Positions 27,464 to 36,000 of a stretch of DNA of 38,195 nt are shown here, in pieces; position 1 is the first letter of the stretch, and the number at the start of each line of letters is the position of its first letter. The translations under genes and the position numbers were made by a program. Source of the DNA: an uncultured Vogesella sp. (GTDB lineage Bacteria; Pseudomonadota; Gammaproteobacteria; Burkholderiales; Chromobacteriaceae); assembly GCA_946479405.1 (NCBI GenBank), contig CAMLGD010000005.1, positions 1 through 38,195 on the forward strand. The letters run 5' to 3'. Below the pieces are notes generated by a model. The model saw only the letters and a program-made list of their open reading frames with translations, ran no database searches and was not told where the DNA came from.

Positions 27464-28867
27464 ATGCGTAAATATAACCCGCAACGCACATTGCTCGCCG
27501 TCGCCGCCAGCCTGCTGCTGGCCGCCTGCGCCACGCCGCAGGTCGCCGCGCCGGCCAGCCAAGCACTGAGCGCCGAAGCGCTCGGCAGCAACATCGCGCC
27601 ACAGCCCATCGCCGCCAACTGGTGGCAGAGCATCCCCGATGCCCAGCTGCAGCAACTGCTGACCCGCGCACTGGCCGAACACCCGTCGCTGGGCCAGGCC
27701 GATGCCCGCCTGCGCAGCGCACGCGCCGGCAGCGAGCTGGTAGCCAGCAGCGACGGCCTGCATATCAACGGCAGCGCCAACTTTGCCCGCGAGCGCATCT
27801 CCGAGCACGCCAACCTGCCCAGCCACATGACCGGCATCTGGACCAACCTGACCACGGTTGGCGCCGACCTGTCCTACCGTTTCGACTTCTGGGGCAAGAC
27901 TCGCGCCCAGCTGGCCGCCAGCCGTGGTCAGGTGCGCGCCGCCGCACTGGAAGCCGACGATGCCCGCCAATGGCTGGCGTGGGCGGTCAGCAGCCAGTAC
28001 CTGGAATGGCGCAGCGCGCAGCAAAGCCAGCTGCTGCTGCAGGAAGATCAGCAACTGGCGCACAAGCAACTGGCCCAGGCCGAGCAGCGGCTGAAAAGCG
28101 GCCTCAGTGCCGGCGATGAACTGGCACAGTTCCGCGCGCAGCAGGCCGAAATTGACGAGCGCGTGCAGCGCGCCGCCATCCGCGAAGCGCAGGCCCGTCA
28201 CGCGCTGGCGGCACTCACCGCACAGCCACAAAGCGCCATCGACAGCCTGAGTGCCACCGGCCTGCCGCAGTGGCAACTGGCGCTGCCTGCACTGGGCACC
28301 GGCCAACTCGGCCTGCGTGCCGACATTCTGGCCGCGCGCGAGCGGGTGGAAGCCAGCGCCCAGACGGTGAAAGCCGCCAAGGCCGACTTCTACCCGGACA
28401 TCCGCCTGAATGCGCTGGCGGCGCTGTCCTCCAACGAGCTGAGCGACCTGTTCAGCTACGGTGCACGCAGCCTACGCCTGCTGCCGGCCGTCACCCTGCC
28501 GATCTTCAGCAATGGCGAACTGAACGCCCGCCTGGATGCCCGCACGGCGGACTACGACTACGCCGTGGCCAGCTACAACCAGACCCTGCTGGCTGCCATC
28601 CGCGATACCGCCGATCGCAGCAGCAATCTGCAGGCGTTGCAGCAGGCCGAAACCGCCACTGCGGCCAACCTTGCCGCGCGCAGCGATGCCGCCCGCTCGG
28701 TACAAGGCCGCGTCAATGCCGGCCTGGCCGCGCCAACACAAGGCCTGGCCGAGCAGCGCCGCCTGCTGCAGGCACGCCAGAGCACACTCGATACCCGCAC
28801 CCAACGCCTGCAAGCCCAGGCGGCGCTGCTGCGCGCCCTGGGCAGCCTCCCGGCCGACAAGGAATAA
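27464..28867 (+). CDS. Outer-membrane efflux lipoprotein (NodT/OprM family)
   Basis: 467 residues. This TolC-type trimeric duct carries EmrAB substrates across the outer membrane. Signal MRKYNPQRTLLAVAASLLLAAC has the lipobox LLAAC with Cys22. The NodT-family segment NWWQSIPDAQLQQLL comes next, and the two OEP repeats are visible, with WLAWAVSSQYLEWRSAQQSQLLL in the first and the second starting around ADILAARERVEASAQTVKAAKADFYPDIRL. An upstream in-frame reading from 27416 would lose the lipobox start, so ATG 27464 is chosen; AGGTGA lies 8 bases upstream. It ends 4 bases before emrA. A word copy (28660-28669) reads A-A-N. Confidence 0.93.
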   Translation: MRKYNPQRTLLAVAASLLLAACATPQVAAPASQALSAEALGSNIAPQPIAANWWQSIPDAQLQQLLTRALAEHPSLGQADARLRSARAGSELVASSDGLHINGSANFARERISEHANLPSHMTGIWTNLTTVGADLSYRFDFWGKTRAQLAASRGQVRAAALEADDARQWLAWAVSSQYLEWRSAQQSQLLLQEDQQLAHKQLAQAEQRLKSGLSAGDELAQFRAQQAEIDERVQRAAIREAQARHALAALTAQPQSAIDSLSATGLPQWQLALPALGTGQLGLRADILAARERVEASAQTVKAAKADFYPDIRLNALAALSSNELSDLFSYGARSLRLLPAVTLPIFSNGELNARLDARTADYDYAVASYNQTLLAAIRDTADRSSNLQALQQAETATAANLAARSDAARSVQGRVNAGLAAPTQGLAEQRRLLQARQSTLDTRTQRLQAQAALLRALGSLPADKE

Positions 28868-28871
28868 GCAC

Positions 28872-30062
28872 ATGGAACAACAAGCCACCCCCAACAACGC
28901 CCGCCGCACCGCCCTCACCCGCCTGACTGCCGTGCTGGTGGTCGCCGGCATCGTCGGCGCCGGCTACTGGTTCTTTGCCCTGCGCAACACCCAGAGTACC
29001 GACGACGCCTACGTGGCCGGCAACCTGGTGCCGGTATCCAGCCAGATCGCCGGCAATGTGGTTGCCGTACATGCCGACGACACCCAGCAGGTGGCCGCCG
29101 GCGATTTGCTGGTGAAACTGGAACAGAGCGATGCGCGGCTGGCGTTCCAGCGCGCGCAGGCCGAGCTGGCACAGGCCGTGCGCCAGAGCCGGCAGCTGAT
29201 CTCCACCAGCAGCAAGGCCGATGCGCTGCTGGCGCAGCGCGAGGCCGATCTGCAACGCGCACGCAGCGATCTGTCCCGTGCCGAAGGCGATCTGGCACGC
29301 CGCGAACAGGCCGCCCGCGAACAGGCCATCGCCCAGGAAGAAGTGCAGCACGCCCGTGATGCGGTCAATACCGCACGCGCCAACCTGGCGGCGGCAGAAG
29401 CTGCGCTGCTGGCCGGCCGCGAAGAAAAGAACGCCAGCCACGCGCTGGTGCTGGGCAGCAGTGTCGAGCAGCAGCCGGCGGTGGCACGTGCCGCTGCCGC
29501 CGTGCGCGAAAGCTGGCTGGCGCTGTCGCGTACTGAAATCCGCGCCCCGATCGCCGGCACCATCGCCCGCCGCAGCGTACAGCCGGGCAGCCGCCTGCAA
29601 GCGGGCACCCCGCTGCTGGCCATCGCCGCACTGGACAGCGCCTGGGTGGATGCCAACTTCAAGGAAGTACAGCTGAAGGATCTGCGCATCGGCCAGCCGG
29701 TAACGCTGCATGCCGATCTGTACGGCAGCGATGTCACCTATCACGGCAAGGTGGCCGGTCTGGGCGCCGGCACCGGCAGCGTGTTCTCGCTGCTGCCGGC
29801 GCAGAACGCCACCGGCAACTGGATCAAGGTGGTGCAGCGCGTACCGGTGCGCATCAGCCTGCAGCCGAGTGAACTGCAATCCCACCCGCTGCGTCTGGGC
29901 CTGTCGATGAGCGTGGAAGTGGATACCCAGCAGCAGGATGGCCCGCTGCTGCAGAACGCGCCGAAGGGCAAGCCGGTGCTCGCCACCAACGTGTTCGACC
30001 AGCGCCTGCAGGAAGCCGACCGTGTGGTGGCCGGTATCATTGCGGCCAACCTGGGTAAGTAA
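28872..30062 (+). CDS. emrA: EmrA-type periplasmic adaptor (HlyD family)
   Basis: 396 residues, typical for EmrA. It bridges the EmrB pump and the outer-membrane duct. One N-terminal helix (about 15-36, RLTAVLVVAGIVGAGYWFF) anchors it. The signature TDDAYVAGNLVPVSSQIAG, the first lipoyl half and a long alpha-hairpin (about 80-190, rich in Ala, Arg, Gln and Glu: AELAQAVRQSRQLIS.., LARREQAAREQAIAQEEVQ) follow. Then come the second lipoyl half (SRTEIRAPIAGTIARRSVQPG) and the beta-barrel with TGNWIKVVQRVPVRI. The operon order with 4- and 12-base gaps shows one transcript. A word copy at 30041-30050 reads A-A-N near the C-terminus. Confidence 0.95.
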   Translation: MEQQATPNNARRTALTRLTAVLVVAGIVGAGYWFFALRNTQSTDDAYVAGNLVPVSSQIAGNVVAVHADDTQQVAAGDLLVKLEQSDARLAFQRAQAELAQAVRQSRQLISTSSKADALLAQREADLQRARSDLSRAEGDLARREQAAREQAIAQEEVQHARDAVNTARANLAAAEAALLAGREEKNASHALVLGSSVEQQPAVARAAAAVRESWLALSRTEIRAPIAGTIARRSVQPGSRLQAGTPLLAIAALDSAWVDANFKEVQLKDLRIGQPVTLHADLYGSDVTYHGKVAGLGAGTGSVFSLLPAQNATGNWIKVVQRVPVRISLQPSELQSHPLRLGLSMSVEVDTQQQDGPLLQNAPKGKPVLATNVFDQRLQEADRVVAGIIAANLGK

Positions 30063-30074
30063 GGGAGCATCGGC

Positions 30075-31619
30075 ATGGCTCATCCTCCGCTGGAAGGCCG
30101 CTCGCGCACGCTGGTAACGCTGGCGTTGTCGCTGGCCACCTTCATGCAGGTGCTGGACACCACCATCGCCAACGTGGCCATTCCCACCATCTCCGGCGAT
30201 CTGGGCGCCTCCACCAGCCAGGGTACCTGGGTGATCACCTCGTTCGGCGTCGCCAACGCCATCGCGGTGCCGATCACCGGCTGGCTGGCCAAGCGCCTGG
30301 GCGAAGTGCGGCTGTTCATGATCGCCACCATCGGCTTTGTGCTGGCCTCGCTGCTGTGCGGCATCGCCCCCAGTCTGGAGCTGCTGATCCTGTTTCGCGT
30401 GCTGCAAGGCGCGCTGGCCGGGCCGATGATTCCGCTGTCGCAAAGCCTACTGCTGCAGAGCTACCCGCCGGACAAGCGCGCCATCGCCATGGCGCTGTGG
30501 ACCATGACCATCATCGTGGCGCCGATCTTCGGCCCGATCCTTGGCGGCTGGCTATCCGACAACTGGCACTGGAGCTGGATCTTCTTCATCAACGTGCCGG
30601 TGGGGGTGGTGGCGATGCTGCTGACCTGGCGCGAGCTGCGCCACCGCGAAACCACCATCCTGCAGCTGCCGATCGACAAGGTTGGCCTCATCCTGCTGGT
30701 GCTGGGCGTGGGCTGCCTGCAGATGATGCTGGACCGCGGCAAGGAGCTGGACTGGTTCCACTCCGGCGAGATTGTGCTGTACGGCGTGGTGGCGGCGCTG
30801 AGCCTGTCCTATCTGGTGGTGTGGGAGCTGACCGACAAGCATCCGGTGATCGACCTGTCGCTGTTCAAGGACCGCAACTTCAGTGTCGGCGTGGTATCGG
30901 TCAGCCTCAGCTTCATGCTGTACTTCGGTGCCATCGTGCTGATGCCGCTGCTGATGCAGACCCAGCTGGGCTACACCGCCACCGAGGCCGGCCTGGCCAC
31001 CGCGCCGATCGGCATCCTGCCAGTGATCCTGTCGCCGCTGATCGGCAAGAATGCGCACCGGCTGGACATGCGCGTGGTGGTGACCATTAGCCTGCTGATG
31101 TTCGCGTTCTGCTTCTGGTGGCGCTTTGAAACCTTCAACCCGGACATGACCTTTGCCGACATGGCCTGGCCGCAGTTCGTACAGGGTATCGCCATTGCCG
31201 GCTTCTTCATGCCGCTGACCACCATCACGCTGTCCAATATGAAGCCGCAGCAACTGGCCAGTGCTTCCAGCCTGTCCAACTTCCTGCGTACGCTGGCCGG
31301 CTCCATCGGCGCCTCGCTGTTTACCTGGCAGTGGGAACACCGCGAAGCGATTCATCACGTGCAGTTCACCGACCGCCTCAGCCAGTACGACGAAGGTACC
31401 CGCCAGACGCTGGCCAATATGCAGCAGCTGGGCATGAGCGCGGAGCAGGCAGCCGGGGTGATTGCCCGCGATGTGACACGGCAGGGCATGTTCATCGGCG
31501 CCAACGAGATCTTCTGGCTGTGCGCGATCCTGTTCGTGATCGTGACCGGCCTGGTGTGGTTCTCGCGCCCGCCCAAGCCGGGGGCCGCTGCCGCGCCGGT
31601 GGTGGACGCCGGGCATTGA
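30075..31619 (+). CDS. emrB: EmrB-type MFS drug/H+ antiporter (DHA2)
   Basis: 514 residues with 14 predicted membrane helices. It pumps hydrophobic drugs, uncouplers or fatty acids by proton antiport and forms the inner part of the tripartite system with EmrA and the NodT-type duct. Motif D1 MQVLDTTIANVAIPTI is at about 24-39. Motif A GWLAKRLGEVRLF follows helix 2, and the motif C-like APIFGPILGGWLSDNWHWSWIFFINVPVG follows in helix 5. Shine-Dalgarno GGGAG lies before the ATG. It begins 12 bases after emrA. By operon layout it corresponds to EmrAB-TolC or FarAB-MtrE; substrate is not known. It ends before a repeat pair and a strong terminator. Confidence 0.95.
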   Translation: MAHPPLEGRSRTLVTLALSLATFMQVLDTTIANVAIPTISGDLGASTSQGTWVITSFGVANAIAVPITGWLAKRLGEVRLFMIATIGFVLASLLCGIAPSLELLILFRVLQGALAGPMIPLSQSLLLQSYPPDKRAIAMALWTMTIIVAPIFGPILGGWLSDNWHWSWIFFINVPVGVVAMLLTWRELRHRETTILQLPIDKVGLILLVLGVGCLQMMLDRGKELDWFHSGEIVLYGVVAALSLSYLVVWELTDKHPVIDLSLFKDRNFSVGVVSVSLSFMLYFGAIVLMPLLMQTQLGYTATEAGLATAPIGILPVILSPLIGKNAHRLDMRVVVTISLLMFAFCFWWRFETFNPDMTFADMAWPQFVQGIAIAGFFMPLTTITLSNMKPQQLASASSLSNFLRTLAGSIGASLFTWQWEHREAIHHVQFTDRLSQYDEGTRQTLANMQQLGMSAEQAAGVIARDVTRQGMFIGANEIFWLCAILFVIVTGLVWFSRPPKPGAAAAPVVDAGH

Positions 31620-31625
31620 TAAGCG

Positions 31626-31647
31626 TTGCGGCCAACGTTGGCCGCAA
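31626..31647. repeat. Divergent palindrome of the GTTGGCCGCA word
   Basis: TGCGGCCAAC (31627-31636) and GTTGGCCGCA (31637-31646) abut to make a perfect palindrome, extended by one more base pair each side (TT...AA). It starts 7 bases after the emrB stop and is followed within 4 bases by the true terminator. Confidence 0.9.
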
Positions 31648-31650
31648 AAC

Positions 31651-31688
31651 AAAACAGGGCAAGGTATGCAACCTTGCCCTGTTTTTTT
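31651..31688. terminator. Bidirectional terminator of emrB and ridA
   Basis: AAAACAGGGCAAGGT (31651-31665) pairs with ACCTTGCCCTGTTTT (31671-31685) around ATGCA, followed by TTT on plus; A-rich on the left serves the minus direction. Confidence 0.92.
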
Positions 31689-31703
31689 ACGCTGCCGCGC
31701 TGC

Positions 31704-32048
31704 TTACACGGCGGCGACGATGCGGATTTCCAGTTTCCAGTCCGGGTGCGCCAGCTTGGCGCCGACGGTGCAGCGCACCGGCGCGTGGCCTTCGGCCACC
31801 CAGGCGTCCCACGCCTCGTTCATCTGGTCGAATTCGTTCAGATCCGGCATGAAGATGGTGGCTTCGATGATGCGGGTCTTGTCGCTGCCCAGCTCGGCCA
31901 GCACCTTGTCTACCAGCGCCAGGGTCTCGGCGGTCTGTGCGCGGGCGTCGCCCTGGCCGCTTTCCGGCACCTGTACGGTGTAGATCAGGCCATTGACGAT
32001 GACGGCTTCGGACATGCGTTTGCCCGGAAGGTGACGGTGAATGCTCAT
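31704..32048 (-). CDS. RidA-family protein (YjgF/YER057c/UK114)
   Basis: 114 residues, in the family range. Classical RidA hydrolyses reactive enamine/imine intermediates made by PLP enzymes; relatives have varied roles. Visible marks are IVNGLIYTVQVPESGQGDARAQTAETLALVDKVLAELGSD and the active-site-like APVRCTVGAKLAHPDWKLEIRIVA. The latter keeps the arginine of the RidA pocket but with a different following sequence (Cys-Thr-Val-Gly) from E. coli RidA. It is therefore more likely a RidA subgroup member than the archetype. Start ATG at 32048 with AAGGAG about 9 bases upstream. Lies downstream of the desaturase terminator, so it has its own promoter in the 88-bp spacer. Confidence 0.85.
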   Translation of the reverse strand: MSIHRHLPGKRMSEAVIVNGLIYTVQVPESGQGDARAQTAETLALVDKVLAELGSDKTRIIEATIFMPDLNEFDQMNEAWDAWVAEGHAPVRCTVGAKLAHPDWKLEIRIVAAV

Positions 32049-32067
32049 GGATTAGGCTCCTTGTCTG

Positions 32068-32077
32068 GTTGGCCGCA
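32068..32077 (+). repeat. Single GTTGGCCGCA copy upstream of ridA
   Basis: A lone intergenic copy 20 bases before the ridA start codon on the opposite sense, and 16 bases from the desaturase terminator. It is not part of any visible hairpin, which argues against a purely structural role for the word. Confidence 0.85.
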
Positions 32078-32093
32078 TTGTACGCAATAAAAA

Positions 32094-32118
32094 AACGCCG
32101 GCAACCAGTGCCGGCGTT
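32094..32118 (-). terminator. Desaturase terminator
   Basis: AACGCCGGCA (32094-32103) pairs with TGCCGGCGTT (32109-32118) around ACCAG; in the minus direction TTTTTATTG follows. It begins 19 bases after the desaturase stop. Confidence 0.9.
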
Positions 32119-32136
32119 GTCGGAATCATGCCGCGA

Positions 32137-33318
32137 TCAGGCGGCGGCCACGTTACGCAGATTGTGCGCAAAGCGCTGCAGCGCCTCGATGCCGCTGGCC
32201 TCAGCGCGGTTGCACCAGTCCTGCAGATCAGCCAGCAGTTCGTCGCGGGTGCGCGACGAGCGCTCCCACAGGCGGGTGAGTTCCTGACGCATGGTGTACA
32301 CGGTGTGCAGCACCTGGCTGCTGGCCAGTACGGCGGCCAACTGTTCGCGTTCCGCCGCCGGGGTATCCTTGGCGTCCTGCTTCAGCCAGATCTTCATCTT
32401 GCGCGCCAGATCGGTGTTGCCCAGCTCCGGCAGGTGCAGCTTGTCCACTTCGGCGTGATACACCGCCTTCAGTTCACGCGCGTAGCGCGAGGCCACGGCG
32501 TAACGGTTGGCGATGATGGCCTGCAGATGCTCCAGATCCAGCTGACCGCGCGATACGCCCTGCACCAGCTTGGGGGCGACCTTGCGTACCTTGGCCAGAC
32601 CGGCGATCTCCAGCATGCGGATGTACATCCAGCCGATGTCGAACTCGTACCATTTGTACGACAGCTTGGCGGAGGTGCCGAAGGTGTGGTGGTTATTGTG
32701 CAGCTCTTCGCCGCCGATCAGGATGCCCCACGGCAGCACGTTGGTGGCGGCATCTTCGTTCTCGAAATTGCGGTAGCCCCAGAAGTGGCCGATGCCGTTG
32801 ATCACGCCAGCGGCAAAGAACGGAATCCAGATCATCTGCACCGCCCATACCGACAGACCGGCAAAGCCGAACAGCGCTACGTCGATGCCCAGCATCAGCA
32901 GAATGCCCTTGCTGCTGCGCGCGGTGTAGATGTTGCGCTCCAGCCAGTCATCCGGCGTGCCATGGCCAAACTTGTCCATGATCGTCTGGTCCTTGCAGGC
33001 GGCACGGTACAGCTCGGCGCCTTCCCACAATACCTTCTTGATACCCAGCACTTGCGGGCTGTGCGGGTCTTCGGCGGTTTCGCAGCGGGCATGGTGTTTG
33101 CGGTGGATTGCGGCCCACTGCTTGGTCACCATGCCGGTAGTCAGCCACAACCAGAAACGGAAGAAGTGGCTGGGAATCGGGTGCAGATCCAGTGCGCGGT
33201 GCGCCTGGTGGCGATGCAGGAAGATGGTGACGGAAGCAATGGTGATGTGGGTCAGCACCAGCGCAACCACGATGTAGCCCCACCACGGCAGGTCGATCAG
33301 ACCATTAAGCCATTCCAT
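32137..33318 (-). CDS. Membrane fatty-acid (acyl-CoA/acyl-lipid) desaturase
   Basis: 393 residues. A membrane di-iron desaturase that introduces a double bond into fatty acyl chains and so adjusts membrane fluidity. The three histidine boxes are complete: HRHQAH (35-40), HRKHH (72-76) and HNNHH (207-211). Hydrophobic helices lie at about 12-34, 51-66 and 140-178. The C-terminal 150 residues form a helical cytoplasmic extension (LAKVRKVAPKLVQGVSRGQLDLEHLQ..), as in other proteobacterial DesA-like enzymes. The ATG at 33318 is the first codon of the conserved start MEWLNGLIDLPWWG. The 168-bp spacer to the divergent DUF945 gene should hold its promoter; I cannot fix one. Confidence 0.93.
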   Translation of the reverse strand: MEWLNGLIDLPWWGYIVVALVLTHITIASVTIFLHRHQAHRALDLHPIPSHFFRFWLWLTTGMVTKQWAAIHRKHHARCETAEDPHSPQVLGIKKVLWEGAELYRAACKDQTIMDKFGHGTPDDWLERNIYTARSSKGILLMLGIDVALFGFAGLSVWAVQMIWIPFFAAGVINGIGHFWGYRNFENEDAATNVLPWGILIGGEELHNNHHTFGTSAKLSYKWYEFDIGWMYIRMLEIAGLAKVRKVAPKLVQGVSRGQLDLEHLQAIIANRYAVASRYARELKAVYHAEVDKLHLPELGNTDLARKMKIWLKQDAKDTPAAEREQLAAVLASSQVLHTVYTMRQELTRLWERSSRTRDELLADLQDWCNRAEASGIEALQRFAHNLRNVAAA

Positions 33319-33486
33319 GTGATAGTCAAACCTCAGGGTTTACAGACGATTGATCATTTTACACGCAATGAAGCGCTAAAAACCAACCCAATTTCAGTGA
33401 CTTGCAGTCATGCCGGCTGGGCAATCATGCATAAGCCGCCACAGGTAGGGTAAGATGCCGCTTCATTCGTCTATCCAGGCCGGACC
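33319..33486. promoter_or_regulatory. Divergent spacer of the desaturase and DUF945 genes
   Basis: AT-richer than its surroundings and carrying two outward promoters by position. A -10 candidate TAAGAT lies at about 33451-33456 on plus and TAAAAT on minus near 33361; matching -35 boxes are poor. No operator palindrome is evident. Confidence 0.35.
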
Positions 33487-35067
33487 GTGAACGTCTCCAA
33501 GCATCATCTCATTCTGGGTGGTGGCGCCCTTGTCGCCACTTTTGCGCTGTACAGCGGCTTTGCCTACTGGGCCGGCCTCAAGGCCGAAGAAACCCTGGCC
33601 GAGCAGCACCGCATGATTGCGCAGTCGTCGGTATTCACCATCAAGTCGCACAGCTATCAGCGCGGCTGGTTTTCGTCCGAGGAAACCACCGAGCTGGAGC
33701 TGAACAAGCAGCTGCTGGGCCCCTATCTGGGTCTGCTGCCGGAAAACCTGCGCCCGCTGCTGGCCGGCACCCTGCGCTATCACCACAAGGTGAAGCATGG
33801 CCTGCTGCCCGGCCTGTTCGATTTCGACCTGCGCCCGGCGCGCGCCATCGTGCGCACCGAGTTCGACATGAGCGACAGCACCCGCAAGACGCTGCAGCGC
33901 TTCTTCGGCGATGCCGAGCCAATCACCGTGATCAACCGCCTGGGGCTGACCGGCGGTGGCGAGCTGACCGTCAGCGTGCCCAAGTTCGACTACGAAGAAA
34001 CCCTGGCCGGGGTGAAGATGAACTGGCAGGGCTTCAACCTGAAGGTGGACTACCAGAGCGGCTACCGTGAGTACAACGTGGAATCCACCACCCCGGGCTT
34101 TGTGTTGCAGGCCGGTCCCAAGGGCCGCTTCGCCTTCAGCGGCATCAAATACCTGTCGCAGGTGCGCCCGGGCAATACCGGCGTGAAGCTGGGTACCAGC
34201 GAGCTGACGGTGGACAACATCAAGCTCAACTGGAACGAGGCCATCCCCTACAGCATCAAGCTCAACGAGCTGATCTACCTGGTTGGCCGCGTGCGCGTGG
34301 GCGAGTTCATCAACCCGTCCGGCGAGTTCCGCCCGTCGCATGTGGAGCTGTCCAAGCTGGGTTACCAGATCGTGACCAGCGAGCAGGACGAGTACGTCAA
34401 CACCCGCGGCAAGCTGGACTTTGACCGTTTTGCCTACAACGACAGCGTGTACGGCCCGCTGAAGCTGGATGTGTCCGCCAGCCACCTGCATGGCCCGACG
34501 CTGGTGAAACTCGATGATGCGCTGTCGCGTCTGCCGTTCGAGGGCAAGGACCCGGCGCAGCTGCGCAAGCGCTACATCGACACCATCATGCAGCAGGGTC
34601 TGCCGCTGTTGAAGAACAACCCCAAGCTGATGGTGAACACCTTCTACCTGCGCATGCCCAATGGCGAAGTGAAAGCCAACGGCAGCCTGACGCTGGCCGG
34701 GCTGCAGGATGCCGACCTGAAGAACCCGATTGCCTTCCTCAAGCGCTTTACCGCCCAGGCCAGCATCGAGCTGCCGGAACAGACGCTGCAGAACCTGGTA
34801 GTGGCACAGGCACGCAACCTGTTCACCGTGGATGCCAGCGCCGAAGAGCAGCCGAACATGGACGAGGTGGACAACCTGGCGCGCAGCCTGCTGGATGCGC
34901 AGTTGTCGGAGTGGGAACACCTGCAGCTGATCAAGCGCAACGGCGGCCAACTCTCCACCTCGCTGCGCTTTACCGGTGGCGAACTGCGCGTGAACCAGCA
35001 GAAAGTGGCACTGCCGTGGCAGGAAACCGAAGAAGCCCCGCCGGCAGATGCCTCTGTCGCACAGTAA
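33487..35067 (+). CDS. YdgA-family protein (DUF945)
   Basis: 526 residues. The family is a large periplasmic or membrane-anchored protein of unknown role, widespread in beta- and gammaproteobacteria. The N-terminal segment HHLILGGGALVATFALYSGFAYWAG (about 6-29) is an uncleaved signal anchor. The DUF945 pattern follows, with SHSYQRGWFSSEETTELEL near 54-72 and repeated amphipathic beta strands such as GGGELTVSVPKFDYEE and GFNLKVDYQSGYREYNVEST. The latter half has helical LDDALSRLPFEG and the end is Pro/Ala rich. The start is GTG at 33487, since no ATG gives the anchor; AGG lies 9 bases upstream. Followed by a strong terminator. Confidence 0.85.
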   Translation: MNVSKHHLILGGGALVATFALYSGFAYWAGLKAEETLAEQHRMIAQSSVFTIKSHSYQRGWFSSEETTELELNKQLLGPYLGLLPENLRPLLAGTLRYHHKVKHGLLPGLFDFDLRPARAIVRTEFDMSDSTRKTLQRFFGDAEPITVINRLGLTGGGELTVSVPKFDYEETLAGVKMNWQGFNLKVDYQSGYREYNVESTTPGFVLQAGPKGRFAFSGIKYLSQVRPGNTGVKLGTSELTVDNIKLNWNEAIPYSIKLNELIYLVGRVRVGEFINPSGEFRPSHVELSKLGYQIVTSEQDEYVNTRGKLDFDRFAYNDSVYGPLKLDVSASHLHGPTLVKLDDALSRLPFEGKDPAQLRKRYIDTIMQQGLPLLKNNPKLMVNTFYLRMPNGEVKANGSLTLAGLQDADLKNPIAFLKRFTAQASIELPEQTLQNLVVAQARNLFTVDASAEEQPNMDEVDNLARSLLDAQLSEWEHLQLIKRNGGQLSTSLRFTGGELRVNQQKVALPWQETEEAPPADASVAQ

Positions 35068-35081
35068 TCCGCCCGGCAAGC

Positions 35082-35113
35082 AAAAACCCCACCGCAAACG
35101 GTGGGGTTTTTTG
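35082..35113. terminator. Bidirectional terminator of DUF945 gene and bfr
   Basis: AAAACCCCACCG (35083-35094) pairs with CGGTGGGGTTTT (35099-35110) around CAAA, with further T's on plus and A's on the left for minus. Confidence 0.92.
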
Positions 35114-35130
35114 TTGCCACAACGAGCAGA

Positions 35131-35601
35131 TCAGTCGGCCATCATGCTTTGCAGGTAGTTCTGCAGCCCCAGCTTTTCGATCAGCCCCAGCTGGGTTTCC
35201 AGCCAGTCCACGTGCTCTTCTTCGCCCTCCAGAATGTCTTCCAGCAGATCACGGGTCACATAGTCCTTGGCCGATTCGCAGTAGTGGATGGCCTCGCGCA
35301 GCAGCGGAATGCCTTCCATCTCCAGCTTCAGGTCACACTCCAGCATTTCCTTGGTGTGTTCGCCAATGTACAGCTTGCCCAGATCCTGCAGATTGGGCAG
35401 CCCTTCCAGAAACAGAATGCGCTCGATCAGGCGGTCGGCGTGCTTCATCTCGTCGATGGATTCGTGATACTCGTGCTCGTTCAGCTCCTTCAGGCCCCAG
35501 TTTTTGTACATGCGGGCGTGCAGGAAATACTGGTTGATGGCGGTGAGTTCGTTTCTGAGAATCTGGTTCAGGTACTTGATGACCTTCTTGTCGCCTTGCA
35601 T
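35131..35601 (-). CDS. bfr: Bacterioferritin
   Basis: 156 residues. It stores iron as a 24-subunit shell with heme between subunit pairs. The di-iron ferroxidase ligands are in place (Glu18, Glu51, His54 and the later [11 protein letters not shown]), and Met52, the heme ligand of Bfr, is present in [13 protein letters not shown]. The start [26 protein letters not shown] is the family norm. It follows bfd on the same strand but has its own promoter (35634-35661) and the ribosome site AGGAG 9-10 bases before the ATG. Confidence 0.97.
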   Translation of the reverse strand: MQGDKKVIKYLNQILRNELTAINQYFLHARMYKNWGLKELNEHEYHESIDEMKHADRLIERILFLEGLPNLQDLGKLYIGEHTKEMLECDLKLEMEGIPLLREAIHYCESAKDYVTRDLLEDILEGEEEHVDWLETQLGLIEKLGLQNYLQSMMAD

Positions 35602-35633
35602 GGACGCAGCTCCTGAGGGGATAGAGTGCGTGG

Positions 35634-35661
35634 ATTATGGCACATAGTCATGCCAGTACAA
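35634..35661 (-). promoter_or_regulatory. bfr: bfr promoter
   Basis: On the minus strand TTGTAC (35661-35656), 16 bases, CATAAT (35639-35634). The -10 is 33 bases before the bfr ATG. No Fur-type box overlaps it. Confidence 0.6.
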
Positions 35662-35717
35662 GGCGAGCGGGGGCGCTGAAAATGCAGAAAGAATGAACTA
35701 AAAAGGCGGGATAAGAC

Positions 35718-35912
35718 TCAGGCAGCAGCCAGTTCCGGCTCGCTGATCTGCAGCAGGGTGTCTTTGCGCAGCTGGTTGGCCGCACAGGCGCAGCGACCGC
35801 ACTCGGTGGCGACCCCCAGCTCTTTTGCCAGGTCGCTCATGCGGGTGGCACCATTGCAGACGGCGGCACGAATCTCGCGGTCGGTAACACCGTGGCAGAG
35901 GCAGACGTACAT
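35718..35912 (-). CDS. bfd: Bacterioferritin-associated ferredoxin
   Basis: 64 residues, the usual size. Bfd docks on Bfr and passes electrons to release stored iron when iron is scarce. It holds one [2Fe-2S] cluster by Cys4, Cys6, Cys38 and Cys41 (MYVCLC and ECGRCAC). The ATG at 35912 gives the exact family start MYVCLCHGVTDREIR; a longer reading adds six unrelated residues. A Fur-type box lies 53 bases upstream. The repeated word (35775-35784) reads A-A-N in CAANQL. Next to bfr, as in many genomes, but transcribed first. Confidence 0.95.
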   Translation of the reverse strand: MYVCLCHGVTDREIRAAVCNGATRMSDLAKELGVATECGRCACAANQLRKDTLLQISEPELAAA

Positions 35913-35964
35913 GAATGACACCCGTATCAAGAATTAGTCTCAGTACGGAAATAATAAATTTTGA

Positions 35965-35979
35965 TGATAACGATTGTCA
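35965..35979 (-). promoter_or_regulatory. Fur-type box of bfd
   Basis: TGATAACGATTGTCA matches the 7-1-7 Fur consensus TGATAAT-N-ATTATCA at 12 of 14 informative positions. It lies in the 88-bp divergent spacer of bfd (-) and nudJ (+), 53 bases before the bfd ATG and 22 bases before the nudJ ATG. Iron-dependent repression of bfd is expected; nudJ could be affected too. Confidence 0.75.
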
Positions 35980-36000
35980 ATTAGAATCAGGACCCACCGC

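Noticed and set aside
28713..30443. Minus-strand frame of 576 aa opposite emrA and parts of its neighbours
   Set aside because: Rich in H, Q, G and A as expected for the complement of GC-rich genes; it crosses three real genes and has no motif.
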